Part shown: positions 51,696-62,622 of the stretch, piece by piece
How positions within the stretch are numbered: the first letter of the stretch is position 1
How the letters are laid out: every line of letters starts with the position of its first letter
Assembly: GCF_022832375.1 (NCBI RefSeq)
Contig: NZ_JALHLG010000001.1
Coordinates: 179,882 to 243,881 of the forward strand
Direction: 5' to 3'
DNA length: 64,000 nucleotides
Source of the DNA: Novosphingobium beihaiense
Lineage (GTDB): Bacteria; Pseudomonadota; Alphaproteobacteria; Sphingomonadales; Sphingomonadaceae
Position numbers and translations under genes: made by a program
The notes under the pieces: generated by a model
The model's database searches: none
Told to the model about the DNA's origin: nothing
Seen by the model: the letters and a program-made list of their open reading frames with translations, nothing else

Positions 51696-53210
51696 ATGGC
51701 CCCTGAACAAGCACTCATCAAACCTGCCGAATCCGAAGCCCGCACCCTGCCTTCCAACGTGGAGGCGGAAGCCGCCTTTCTGGGCGCGGTGCTGATCGAC
51801 AACCGCGTGATCGAGGAACTGCAGACCCAGCTGGGCCCCCAGCATTTCTTCGAGCCGGTCCATGCGCGGATCTACGAACGCATCCTGGGCCTGCTCGATC
51901 GCAAGGCCGTGGTCACGCCTGTCACTCTGCGCCCCTATTTCGAATCGGACGAGGCGCTGAAGGCCCTGGGCGGCGTGTCCTACCTCGCCCGCCTCACTGC
52001 CGATGGACAGGGCCTGCTCGCTCCGCGCGAACTGGCGGACCAGATCTATGACCTCGCCCTGTTGCGCGAGCTTATCTCGGTCGGGCGCGGGCTCGTCGAG
52101 GGGGCGATGGACACCTCCGAATCGGTCGAGCCGATGGAGCAGATCGAGCAAGCGGAAGCCGCGCTCTACAAGGTCGCCGAAGGTGCCGCCTCGGCCAACG
52201 AGGCGAAAAGCTTCTCGGCCGCCACGCGCACCGCGATCTTCAACATCGAGAAAGCGTTCAATTCGGGCGGCCACATCTCGGGCAAGACCACCGGGCTTAC
52301 CTCCGTCAACGACAAGATCGGCGGCCTGCACGATTCCGACCTCATCATTCTCGCTGGCCGTCCCGGCATGGGCAAGACCTCACTGGTCACCAACATCGCC
52401 TTCAACACCGCGCAGCGCTATATCGACGATACCGTGCGTGACGGAATCGAGCATGCCAAGTCGGTAGGTGCACCGACGGCTTTCTTCAGCCTTGAAATGA
52501 GTGCCGACCAGCTCGCCACGCGTATCCTCGCCGAACAGTCGGGCATCTCTTCGGAAGCCCTGCGCATGGGTAAGATCAGCCGCGAGGATTTCCAGCAACT
52601 CTCCTTTGCCAGCCAGCGCCTCGCCGAACTGCCGCTCTACATCGACGATACCCCGGGCCTCTCGATCGCCGCGCTGCGCACCCGCGCGCGCCGCCTCAAG
52701 CGCCGTCACAATATCGGCCTGATCATCATCGACTACCTCCAGCTGCTCTCGGGCTCGGGCCGTGCGAGCGACAACCGCGTGAACGAGATTTCGGAAATCT
52801 CGCGCGGGTTGAAGACGCTGGCCAAGGAACTGGAAGTGCCGGTGATCGCGCTTTCGCAGCTCAGCCGCGCCGTCGAACAGCGCGAGGACAAGAAGCCGAT
52901 GCTCTCGGACCTGCGCGAATCGGGCTCGATCGAGCAGGACGCCGACATGGTCTGGTTCGTGTTCCGCGAGGACTACTACGTCAATGCGACCGAGCCCAAA
53001 TACCCGGCCGAGGGCGATCCGCCGGATGTCGTCGAGAAATGGGAGGCATGGCGCCAGAAGATGGAACAGGTCACGGGGCTTGCCGAACTGATCGTCGCCA
53101 AGCAGCGCCACGGCTCCACCGGCCGCGTCAGGTTGAAGTTCGAGGCACGGATCACCAAGTTCTCCGACCTCGCCCCCGACGACATTCGCGCCGCGTTCGA
53201 AAGCGACTGA
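51696..53210 (+). CDS. dnaB: replicative DNA helicase
   Basis: 504 residues. The N-terminal helical domain (PSNVEAEAAFLGAVLIDNRVIEEL) is followed by a RecA-like helicase domain with Walker A LAGRPGMGKTSL near residue 220 and Walker B IIIDYLQLL, then SQLSRAVEQREDKKPMLSDLRESGSIEQDADMV. Unwinds DNA at the replication fork. ATG 51696 gives the family length; the frame upstream has no homology. Confidence 0.97.
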   Translation: MAPEQALIKPAESEARTLPSNVEAEAAFLGAVLIDNRVIEELQTQLGPQHFFEPVHARIYERILGLLDRKAVVTPVTLRPYFESDEALKALGGVSYLARLTADGQGLLAPRELADQIYDLALLRELISVGRGLVEGAMDTSESVEPMEQIEQAEAALYKVAEGAASANEAKSFSAATRTAIFNIEKAFNSGGHISGKTTGLTSVNDKIGGLHDSDLIILAGRPGMGKTSLVTNIAFNTAQRYIDDTVRDGIEHAKSVGAPTAFFSLEMSADQLATRILAEQSGISSEALRMGKISREDFQQLSFASQRLAELPLYIDDTPGLSIAALRTRARRLKRRHNIGLIIIDYLQLLSGSGRASDNRVNEISEISRGLKTLAKELEVPVIALSQLSRAVEQREDKKPMLSDLRESGSIEQDADMVWFVFREDYYVNATEPKYPAEGDPPDVVEKWEAWRQKMEQVTGLAELIVAKQRHGSTGRVRLKFEARITKFSDLAPDDIRAAFESD

Positions 53211-53293
53211 AACGGAAATTCGCGCCCCGCCAAAACGGGGTGCTGAAGCTACAATTTGCAATTTCCGCAATAATCACTACATAGCAGCGGCTG

Positions 53294-53317
53294 CGTCGCC
53301 TGCGACGGGATTTTTTT
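53294..53317 (+). terminator. possible terminator after dnaB
   Basis: CGTCGC-CT-GCGACG dyad followed within three bases by seven T. The loop would be only two bases unless the inner pairs open, so the call is tentative. Confidence 0.45.
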
Positions 53318-53424
53318 GCTGCACTTTGCAGCCTTTTCTCCCTTTTCTTGCTGCATGGCTCTCATCGCCAGCCGCTGCTCAATGCTGAGCTGGCGTGAGC
53401 CTGTCCATTTTTGAAAGAACGAAA

Positions 53425-53694
53425 TTGGCCAAAGAAGAACTGCTGACCATGGAAGGCTACATCGAGGAAATCCTCCCCGATGGACGCTTTGCCGTCACGC
53501 TCGATAACGAGCACAAGATTATCGCCTATACCGCTGGGAAGATGCGCAAGTTCCGCATCCGCTCCGTCGTTGGCGATCGCGTTCACGTCGAGATGACGCC
53601 GTATGACCTCACCAAGGGGCGCATCGTCTTCCGCGAACGCACCCCCGGTCAGGCAGGTGGCCCGCCCCGCAGGCGCGGCCAGTTCAAACGATAG
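53425..53694 (+). CDS. infA: translation initiation factor IF-1
   Basis: 89 residues. [70 protein letters not shown] is the OB-fold IF-1; a basic C-terminal tail ([12 protein letters not shown]) extends it beyond the usual 72 residues. Start is TTG at 53425, giving the conserved AKEE start. Binds the ribosomal A site during initiation. Confidence 0.95.
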   Translation: MAKEELLTMEGYIEEILPDGRFAVTLDNEHKIIAYTAGKMRKFRIRSVVGDRVHVEMTPYDLTKGRIVFRERTPGQAGGPPRRRGQFKR

Positions 53695-53731
53695 AAGGAA
53701 TGCGGCCACAGGCCGCACATCACGGAGTTAC

Positions 53732-53899
53732 ATGATTACAGACAATACCGGCGCCGCTTATGCGCCCAAGAACAAGACCACGGCCCAACATAATGCAAGG
53801 CCGTCCATTTCCCGGGCAGAGGTGATGAAAGGCATGCTTCCTGCAGGCGCATTAACGCCGCGGGATTTGCGCCATATCGTCGCCGCCATGGTCGATTGA
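53732..53899 (+). CDS. small hypothetical protein (55 aa)
   Basis: 55 residues. ATG 53732 has GGAG five bases upstream. The C-terminal half (AEVMKGMLPAGALTPRDLRHIVAAMVD) looks like an amphipathic helix pair, and the composition is soluble and basic. It lies 37 bases after infA in the same direction and ends just before a repeat hairpin pair. No family recognised; a real gene is plausible because of the ribosome binding site. Confidence 0.5.
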   Translation: MITDNTGAAYAPKNKTTAQHNARPSISRAEVMKGMLPAGALTPRDLRHIVAAMVD

Positions 53900-53901
53900 T
53901 A

Positions 53902-53998
53902 CCAAGTCTTTGAGATGCTGACGCATCAGACTTGGAAAATGCCCAAGTGCCGCACGGGCTGACCAAAACGCGATGAGTCAGGCTCATCGCGTTTTGGT
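53902..53998. repeat. paired stem-loop repeat unit
   Basis: Two adjacent hairpins: CCAAGTCT...AGACTTGG (53902-53935, with inner GATGC/GCATC) and a perfect 16-bp stem ACCAAAACGCGATGAG / CTCATCGCGTTTTGGT with a five-base loop (53962-53998). Both arms start with ACCAA. The layout resembles a bipartite REP element and could also end transcription from infA and its small neighbour. Confidence 0.7.
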
Positions 53999-54127
53999 AT
54001 GAGGCTCTTGCCCGCGTTTCGCAAAGTGCACGCGGGACCGCACGGTTTGTAGAGAAAAGCGGCACGCTGTGGCCCTATTCCCCGAAGCTCAAGAACAAAG
54101 AGCATGGGCGGAAGAGGAAGTGCAGCG

Positions 54128-55948
54128 ATGTCCTACGAGTTGAACCGCAAGCTGGCGGCTCCGCGCGAGCCCTTGCCCGCCACGGCCGCGATCGATCAGG
54201 TCACAGCCGATATCATTCGCGGCGCGTTCGAAACCGTGTGCTTCGAGGCTGCGACGTATCTGGGCCGCGCCGCCTCCTCCCCCATCATCAACCAGTCGAA
54301 CGAGCGCAATGCGGCGATTGTCGATGCGCACGGGCGGCTGGCGATGGGCGCGATCGGGACGCCGCAGCTGACGTTCGTCAACCAGATGGAAACGCGCTGG
54401 GGCTTGATGAACCAGGAGCGGTACGACTGGGGGCCAGGCGATGTGTTCCTCGCCAACGATCCCGATCACGGCGGCGGGCACTTGCCGGACTACAACGTCT
54501 ACGGCCCGGTCTATGACGAGCACGGCGAACTGATCTGCATCCAGACGCTGCAGGCGCATCAGGGCGACACCGGCGGCAAGGACCCCGGCGGCTTCACGCT
54601 GGAGGCGACCGACGTCTTCACCGAGGGCGTGATCTACCCCTGCCTCAAGCTGGTCCACCGGGGCGAGCTGCGGCGCGACGTGTTCGACATGGTGGTGCGC
54701 AACAACCGCTTCGCCACGTTCGCGGGCGACATCGCGGCGATGATCGGCGGGGTGCAGCATGCGGCAAAGATGCTGGAGGACCTGCTGGGCAAGTGGGGCG
54801 CGGAGGTGGTGAAGGCGGCGATCAACCATTCGATCGAGCACACCGAAAAGCGCATGCACGAGGAAATCGCGAAATGGCCCGACGGCGCCTATGAAGGCAC
54901 TGTCCTGATCGACCACGACACCGCCGGGACGAAAGACATCAAGGTCCACGTCACCTGCACCGTGAAAGGCGACCAGCTCACCGTGGACCTCACCGGCACC
55001 GACGACCGGCAGGATCTGGTCGGCGTGTGGAACACCTTCGCCAACTCGCGCAGCTATGTGATGACGCAAGTGATCACCCACATGGACCCGACGATCGTGC
55101 GCAACGAGGGCATGTTCAATGCGGTGGAGATCGTCATTCCCGAAGGCTGCATCGCCCAGCCGCCCCCGAACAAGCCCGCCGCGCTCGGCTCGTTCCATCC
55201 GGCCTGCGAGATTACCGAGGCAGTGTGCCTCGCTCTCTCGCAAGTGGCTCCGGAGCGGGCGCAACCGCAGCTCTACAAGATCGGCATGCCCAACGCCGTC
55301 ATCGGTTTCGACGCAAACGGCATGATGTGGATGGATCAGGGCGTCGATTGCCGCTCGATGGACGTCTCCGCCGTGCAGGGCATCGACGGCTGGGGATCGT
55401 GCCCCAATTCGCTGGGCAATCTGATCCTCTCCGAAGCGGAGGACGCCGAAAGCCGCTTTCCCATCCTCAACATCAGCCGCGAGATGACCACCGACGGCGG
55501 CGGTGCGGGCCAGTGGCGCGGGGCGCCGGGCTCGCTGAACGTGAAGCAGGTGCTCAAGCCCACCTCTGCGATGGCGTGGATGGTCTCGGCCGACCACCCC
55601 TTGCGCGGCATGTGCGGCGGGGACGATGCGATTCCCTATTCCAACCACTTCGAAGTGGGCTCTCCCAACGAGCGCAAGATCGAGCACACGGCTCAGGACC
55701 TGCTGCCCGAAGGCGCGGTCATCGCTTACCAGCACGGCGGCGGCGCCGGCTTCGGCCAGCCGCTGCTGCGCGATCCCGAGGCGGTGAAGGAGGACGTGCT
55801 CGACGAATACGTGAGCCTCGAAGCCGCGCGGGCGAAGTACGGCGTGGTGCTGACCGGCAGCCTCGATGACTACACGCTGGCCGTGGACCATGCAGCAACC
55901 GAGGCGCTGCGGGCGGAAATGGAAGCCGTGGCGGAAGCCGCGGAGTAA
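54128..55948 (+). CDS. hydantoinase B / acetone-carboxylase-type subunit
   Basis: 606 residues from ATG 54128 (GAGGAA eight bases ahead). Typical HyuB features: AFETVCFEAATYLGRAASSPIINQSNERNAAIVDAHG, DVFLANDPDHGGGHLPDYNV, NISREMTTDGGGAGQWRG and HQGDTGGKDPGG. HyuB-type proteins pair with HyuA partners as hydantoinases, oxoprolinases or ATP-dependent carboxylases of acetone and acetophenone. The pair with the 56125 gene and the cupin suggests a carbonyl or lactam substrate; not determined. Confidence 0.88.
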   Translation: MSYELNRKLAAPREPLPATAAIDQVTADIIRGAFETVCFEAATYLGRAASSPIINQSNERNAAIVDAHGRLAMGAIGTPQLTFVNQMETRWGLMNQERYDWGPGDVFLANDPDHGGGHLPDYNVYGPVYDEHGELICIQTLQAHQGDTGGKDPGGFTLEATDVFTEGVIYPCLKLVHRGELRRDVFDMVVRNNRFATFAGDIAAMIGGVQHAAKMLEDLLGKWGAEVVKAAINHSIEHTEKRMHEEIAKWPDGAYEGTVLIDHDTAGTKDIKVHVTCTVKGDQLTVDLTGTDDRQDLVGVWNTFANSRSYVMTQVITHMDPTIVRNEGMFNAVEIVIPEGCIAQPPPNKPAALGSFHPACEITEAVCLALSQVAPERAQPQLYKIGMPNAVIGFDANGMMWMDQGVDCRSMDVSAVQGIDGWGSCPNSLGNLILSEAEDAESRFPILNISREMTTDGGGAGQWRGAPGSLNVKQVLKPTSAMAWMVSADHPLRGMCGGDDAIPYSNHFEVGSPNERKIEHTAQDLLPEGAVIAYQHGGGAGFGQPLLRDPEAVKEDVLDEYVSLEAARAKYGVVLTGSLDDYTLAVDHAATEALRAEMEAVAEAAE

Positions 55949-55957
55949 CGAACAAAT

Positions 55958-56109
55958 CCTCCCCGGTACGGGGAGGGGGACCGCTGCAGGCGGTGGAGGG
56001 GACTCCCGGCAAACGCGAACCGGAAAGGCGCGCGCAACCACACACAGCGCCGGAACGAGAATCCCCTCCGTCAGCCCTGCGGGCTGCCACCTCGCCGATC
56101 CGGGGAGGA
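55958..56109. repeat. long CCTCCCC...GGGGAGG repeat, copy A
   Basis: About 150 bases in the HyuB-HyuA gap, starting TCCTCCCCGG and ending CCGGGGAGGA, with inner inverted segments (GGTGGAGGGG / CCCCTCC). The same architecture occurs at 58219-58354. Non-autonomous, hairpin-forming, probably dispersed in the genome. Confidence 0.75.
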
Positions 56110-56124
56110 CAAGGAGAGACCTGA

Positions 56125-58215
56125 ATGACCAATCGCGCCAAGAATTACCGGGTGGGCATCGACATCGGCGGCACTTTCACCGACTTCGCCCTGCTCAAGG
56201 GAGACGAGGTTATCCTGCACAAGAACCTCTCCACGCCGGAGGACCGCTCGCTGGGCGTAATGGAGGGCCTCGGCAAGCTGGCAGAGAAGGAAGGCCTCGA
56301 TCTCGGTGCGTTTCTCAGCCGGTGCGACGCGATCGTCCATGGCACCACCGTCGCCGACAACACCCTGATCGAGATGAACGGCGCCCTGACCGGCCTCATC
56401 ACCACCGAAGGCTTTCGCGACGAGATCGAATACCGGCGCGGCTACAAGGAAGACATCTGGGACGTGCGCCTCGCGCCGCCCAAGCAGATCACTCCGCGCC
56501 GCCGCCGCCTGACCGTGCCCGAACGCATTCTGCACGACGGCACTGTCCACCACGCCCTTGATGAGGACGCACTGCGCGAGGCCTGCCGCAAGCTGCGGCT
56601 GCAGAACGTGGAAGCCGTGGCGATCAGCTTCCTGTTCTCCTTCGTGAACCCGGAACACGAACGCCGGGCCAAGGAGATCGTCACGCAGGAAATCCAGAAC
56701 GCCTACATTTCCGCCAGCCACGAAGTGCTGCCGCGCGCGCCCGAGTACGACCGCACCAGCACCACCGTGGTCAATGCCTATGTCGGCCCGCGCGTGACCG
56801 GGTATCTGGAAAAGCTGGTGCAGCGCCTCGCCGAGGGCGGGTACACCAAACAGCTCATGGTCATGCAGGCCTCGGGCGGGGTGATGACCAAGGAATACAT
56901 CGACGGCGCCCCGATCCGTGTACTGGCCTCCGGCCCCGCAGGCGGCGTAATCGGCTCGGCCCACACCGGCAGCGCCAAGGGCTGCCCGGACCTGCTCTGC
57001 GTCGACATGGGCGGCACTTCCTATGACATGTCGCTGGTGGTCGGCGGGCAGGCCCCGGCCGAAGCGGGGTGGAACATGCACCACCGCTACCTGATCGGCG
57101 TGCCCATGGTGAAAGTGGAAACGCTGGGCGCAGGCGGCGGTTCGGTCTGTCACGTCAATGCGGGGGCACTGGAAGTCGGCCCGAAGTCAGCAGGCTCGGA
57201 GCCCGGCCCGATCTGCTACGGGCGCGGCGGCACCGAGCCGACGGTGACCGACGCGCTGGTGATGCTGGGCATTCTCTCTACGGATGAAGGGTTCGCGGGC
57301 GGCAGCTTCACACTGACGCGCAAGGGCGTGGACGAAGCCTTCCAGAGCATCGCCGATGACATGGGCCACGGAAGCGCCGAACAGGCCGCGTTTGATTGCT
57401 GGCGCGTGGTCAATGCCAACATGAGCCAGGGCGTGCGCCGCACCACGGCGGGCAAGGGCATCGATCCCAAGGATCTCGTGATGCTAGCCTATGGCGGCAA
57501 CGGCCCGGCCTTCGCCGCGATACAGGCGGAAGATCTGGGCATTACCCGCGTGCTGGTGCCCAAGGCCTCCCCCACCTTCTCAGCGCTCGGCACGCTGGTG
57601 GCCAACCCGACGATCGACGAGGAACGCAGCTATATCGCCTCGGCCAAGGCACTGGATCTGGAGCGCATTCGCCAGCTCTGGACCGACCTCTCGAACCGCG
57701 CGCGTAAGTTCTTCACCGATGCGCACTTCGCGGCGGGGGACATCCGCGTGAACTACCAGCTCAACATGCGCTATCCGGGGCAGAACTTCTCACTCTCGCT
57801 GGACTACCAAACGGACGTGCCGCTGGGCGATCTCTCGTTCATCGGAGACGATTTCGGCGAGCACGCGATTGCCTTGTTCAACGCGCGCCACATGGCCGAA
57901 TACAACCACATCCGCGAGCACGAGGTGCCTGAAATTACAGGCGTGCGCCTTGCCGCCCTTGTGGTGACGCCCTCGCCCGGCGCAGCCGGTGGGTTCACGC
58001 CCTCGGGCAAGGCCCCGGTCGCCGCCAAGCAGCGCCGCGCCAACCTCGGCCAGGGCTTTGCGCCGGTGCCGGTCTATCTCGGCAAGGATCTGGAGCCGGG
58101 CATGGAAGTGCCCTCCCCTGCGATCATCGAGGAGACCTTCACCACCATCGTCGTTTATCCGGGCTGGAAAGCACAAGTGGACGATGCGGGCGATTATCAG
58201 CTTGTGAAGACGTAA
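56125..58215 (+). CDS. hydantoinase A / acetone-carboxylase-type subunit
   Basis: 696 residues. The N-terminal ATPase-like fold has VGIDIGGTFTDFALL and GTTVADNTLIE; LASGPAGGVIGSAH and DMGGTSYDMSLV are the second phosphate and adenosine motifs; LGAGGGSVCHVNAGALEVGPKSAGSEPGPICYGRGG is the family signature. It should use ATP to activate substrate for the HyuB-like partner. GGAGAG lies six bases before ATG. Operon with HyuB and the cupin, interrupted by repeats. Confidence 0.92.
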   Translation: MTNRAKNYRVGIDIGGTFTDFALLKGDEVILHKNLSTPEDRSLGVMEGLGKLAEKEGLDLGAFLSRCDAIVHGTTVADNTLIEMNGALTGLITTEGFRDEIEYRRGYKEDIWDVRLAPPKQITPRRRRLTVPERILHDGTVHHALDEDALREACRKLRLQNVEAVAISFLFSFVNPEHERRAKEIVTQEIQNAYISASHEVLPRAPEYDRTSTTVVNAYVGPRVTGYLEKLVQRLAEGGYTKQLMVMQASGGVMTKEYIDGAPIRVLASGPAGGVIGSAHTGSAKGCPDLLCVDMGGTSYDMSLVVGGQAPAEAGWNMHHRYLIGVPMVKVETLGAGGGSVCHVNAGALEVGPKSAGSEPGPICYGRGGTEPTVTDALVMLGILSTDEGFAGGSFTLTRKGVDEAFQSIADDMGHGSAEQAAFDCWRVVNANMSQGVRRTTAGKGIDPKDLVMLAYGGNGPAFAAIQAEDLGITRVLVPKASPTFSALGTLVANPTIDEERSYIASAKALDLERIRQLWTDLSNRARKFFTDAHFAAGDIRVNYQLNMRYPGQNFSLSLDYQTDVPLGDLSFIGDDFGEHAIALFNARHMAEYNHIREHEVPEITGVRLAALVVTPSPGAAGGFTPSGKAPVAAKQRRANLGQGFAPVPVYLGKDLEPGMEVPSPAIIEETFTTIVVYPGWKAQVDDAGDYQLVKT

Positions 58216-58218
58216 CAG

Positions 58219-58354
58219 TCCTCCCCGGGACGGGGAGGGGGACCGCCAGCGAAGCTGGTGGTGGAGGGGACTTTGGGCCCCACGCACCGTCACGCCGGGG
58301 CGGGAATCCCCTCCACCATGCTGCGCATGGTCCCGCTCCCCGTCCCGGGGAGGA
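58219..58354. repeat. long CCTCCCC...GGGGAGG repeat, copy B
   Basis: About 136 bases in the gap between HyuA and the cupin. Begins TCCTCCCCGGGACGGGGAGG and ends CCCGTCCCGGGGAGGA, so the whole element can fold on itself. Same class as copy A at 55958-56109. Confidence 0.8.
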
Positions 58355-58424
58355 CTATTGCGCGGCCCTTGAGCCGCTCGCGCGCCCATGCCACCCTCTC
58401 CCTCAATTCAGGAGAGGAACCACC

Positions 58425-58934
58425 ATGCCGCTGCCGCTTGCCATTCATGAGCAGGACCGCCTGCTCTCGCTCAACGTCAACACCGAACCCGCCATCGATC
58501 TGGGCCACCTGATTCCGGGCATGAAGCTGTGGCCGCTGTTCCTCGATCCTGACAACGCAACCTGGGTGCTCTATGTGCGCTATGCGCCGGGCACCACGCT
58601 GCCCAAGCACTTCCACACCGGCGCGGTGCATTTCTTCACGCTTAAAGGCACATGGGGCTACAAGGAATACCCGCAGGACACGCAAACGGCAGGCAGCTAT
58701 CTCTACGAACCGCCGGGCACCGTGCACAGCTTCCACATTCCCGAAGATGGCGAGCCGGTGGAAGGATTTATGGTCGTTTCCGGCGTGAACGTTTCCTTCG
58801 ATGACGAAGGCAATTACCTTTCCACCGATCATGCCGGTTCGATGGAGCAGATCTTCCTCGATGCGGCCCAGCGGCAGGGCATCGATATGCCACGCTATAT
58901 CCGCCCTTCGGGCCCGGCGGCATTCACGGCCTGA
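58425..58934 (+). CDS. cupin, 2,4'-dihydroxyacetophenone dioxygenase-like
   Basis: 169 residues. Cupin motif 1 is PGTTLPKHFHTGAVHFFTLKGTWGYKEY (H-F-H, later His) and motif 2 PPGTVHSFHIPEDG. Resembles the 2,4'-dihydroxyacetophenone dioxygenase family, which cleaves the aryl-carbonyl side chain. Next to the HyuA/B pair, it may belong to an aryl-ketone pathway; other cupin roles are possible. Confidence 0.78.
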   Translation: MPLPLAIHEQDRLLSLNVNTEPAIDLGHLIPGMKLWPLFLDPDNATWVLYVRYAPGTTLPKHFHTGAVHFFTLKGTWGYKEYPQDTQTAGSYLYEPPGTVHSFHIPEDGEPVEGFMVVSGVNVSFDDEGNYLSTDHAGSMEQIFLDAAQRQGIDMPRYIRPSGPAAFTA

Positions 58935-59040
58935 ACGCCTCTGGCAACGGCCGGACGAAACGATTACTCTGTATGGCTTCGCTAACTTGAGATTCAGCTG
59001 TGGGCGCCTACATTAGCGGGCGAAAGGACAACTTCCGACA

Positions 59041-60975
<1,935 letters not shown>

Positions 60976-61012
60976 CAGGCATCTCAGCTCTCCCTGAGGG
61001 AGAATGCAGGAG

Positions 61013-61048
61013 GGGGCGCAGGACTTAAGGTTCTGCGCCCCTTTCTTT
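61013..61048 (+). terminator. Rho-independent terminator after ftsH
   Basis: Stem GGGGCGCAG / CTGCGCCCC with an 11-base loop, followed by TTTCTTT, about 40 bases after the ftsH stop. Confidence 0.88.
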
Positions 61049-61064
61049 GCCTTTCAGGGCTTTT

Positions 61065-61478
61065 TCAGTTGTTGATGCGCGATGTCTCGAAATTCGCCGC
61101 ATAGGAACGCGTGCCCATCTTCGCGAGGCATGACACCACGGACACCCGGCCCTCTCGCCGGAATATCCTGCACATGCCCTTGGCATCGTCGCTGGTGCCG
61201 TTCCGCAGGACCATATGGCGCACGGTCATGCTGTCCCCTTCCCATTCCCCCTCGACGCGCAGCATCGTCACGTCCCAGCTCCGCCGGCTGTAGACGACGC
61301 TGCCCGCGTCGGCAGACAGGTCAATATCCACCGTGTCGCATGTGACCAGAACGGTATCCCCGCGCTGCGCGCGGACAACGGCATTGTATGCGCAACGCCC
61401 CTGCAGATGCAGGTCTCCAGCCGTGTCTGTGCCTCCCCCCATGCTGGCCGCGAGAGCCAAGAGCCATGATCCTATCAT
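61065..61478 (-). CDS. small exported hypothetical protein
   Basis: 137 residues from ATG 61478, two bases after the stop of the DUF3667-like gene. N-terminal hydrophobic signal (MIGSWLLALAASMGGG) followed by a beta-rich domain (DLHLQGRCAYNAVVRAQRGDTVLVTCDTVDIDL) with four Cys, compatible with two disulfides in the periplasm. Family not recognised. Longer frame upstream overlaps the neighbour in another frame and is rejected. Confidence 0.65.
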   Translation of the reverse strand: MIGSWLLALAASMGGGTDTAGDLHLQGRCAYNAVVRAQRGDTVLVTCDTVDIDLSADAGSVVYSRRSWDVTMLRVEGEWEGDSMTVRHMVLRNGTSDDAKGMCRIFRREGRVSVVSCLAKMGTRSYAANFETSRINN

Positions 61479-61480
61479 CG

Positions 61481-62554
61481 TCAGGAGCCCGTCTGCGCCA
61501 TGATCAGAATAAAGAAGATCAGCAAGGCGCTGGCCGAGAACCAGACCAGCAGCCAGCTCCTCCAGACCGCGCCGAAGCGAGACAGCCCATATGTTCCGCG
61601 CAACTGCCGGTACATGTGGAAAGGCGGCACAAAGAACAGCACCGCTCCGACCCAGCCTGCGCCTGCCGCGCCCGCCAGCATCGTTATGATCACCAACAGC
61701 GTCATGAAGCACAGCGAGTACGTCACGAACACCGTGTGATCGTAGAGGTGGAAACGCCGGCTGAAAGGAAACAGCAGCCACAGGAACGGCACCGAAATCG
61801 GGATCAGCGCCCAGCTGTATTTATAAGCATAAGTCTGCAGCTTGTAGGATGCGAGGTCCGGATTGGCTTTGAACTTCTTGATCGCCTTGTCGAGCTGCGG
61901 GATATCGCTGTGAACGCCCTCTCCGCCAAGATTGCTGACATCGACCGTCACCCCGTCTGCCTCCAACTCCTGCAATTCGGCAAGCGTTTCGGTCCGGTCT
62001 TCGATCAGACGGTCCAGATCGGCTGTCGGCTCTCCCTTGGCAGCGGCAGCCGAACGCCGGGCTTTCAGCTTCGCCAGACCGTCTTCGATGCCTTCAACAC
62101 TCTGCCCGATACCGATCAGATTGCTGCTGTCATGCTCGTCGTGGCTTTCCGTTGCATGGAACACCGCGAACATCAGGAATACGCTGAACAGGAACAGCGC
62201 AATCGGGGAAATGTAGCTGGCGCGGCGCCCGTCGATATATTCGCGCGTCAATCGGCCCGGCCGCCAGGCCAGCAGCGGCAAGGTGCGCCAGATCTTGCCC
62301 TCGAAATGAAACACGCCGTGCAGCAAGTCATGGAAGAACGCAGCCAGCGAGCGATGCACATGCGCAGCCTGACCGCAGGCATGACAGTGTGCTCCGATCA
62401 GAGCCGTGCCGCAGTTCAGGCACGCGCTCTCATGCGTATGACCATCATCGCCATCGCCGCCACCGGCCTGCGGCTCCACCGCCTGCGCGGCCAGAGCCCC
62501 CTGCCCGATGTCCCCCAGACTTTCGCCGATCCCGCTGATGCTATCCCCTTGCAT
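61481..62554 (-). CDS. DUF3667 family membrane protein
   Basis: 357 residues. A zinc-ribbon-like C-x2-C ... C-x2-C segment (CLNCGTALIGAHCHACGQ) precedes LAAFFHDLLHGVFHFEGKIWRTLPLLAWRPGRLTREYIDGRRASYISPIALFLF, the DUF3667 signature. A soluble coiled-coil-like insert (residues about 155-230) and four or five membrane helices follow. Probably an envelope protein; function unknown. Co-directional with the small exported protein. Confidence 0.88.
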   Translation of the reverse strand: MQGDSISGIGESLGDIGQGALAAQAVEPQAGGGDGDDGHTHESACLNCGTALIGAHCHACGQAAHVHRSLAAFFHDLLHGVFHFEGKIWRTLPLLAWRPGRLTREYIDGRRASYISPIALFLFSVFLMFAVFHATESHDEHDSSNLIGIGQSVEGIEDGLAKLKARRSAAAAKGEPTADLDRLIEDRTETLAELQELEADGVTVDVSNLGGEGVHSDIPQLDKAIKKFKANPDLASYKLQTYAYKYSWALIPISVPFLWLLFPFSRRFHLYDHTVFVTYSLCFMTLLVIITMLAGAAGAGWVGAVLFFVPPFHMYRQLRGTYGLSRFGAVWRSWLLVWFSASALLIFFILIMAQTGS

Positions 62555-62622
62555 AAAGCAAGGCTAGCCTTTGCGCGGCCCGCTGAACAGCCGCATTTCG
62601 CACCGCAACAATGCTGACAGGT

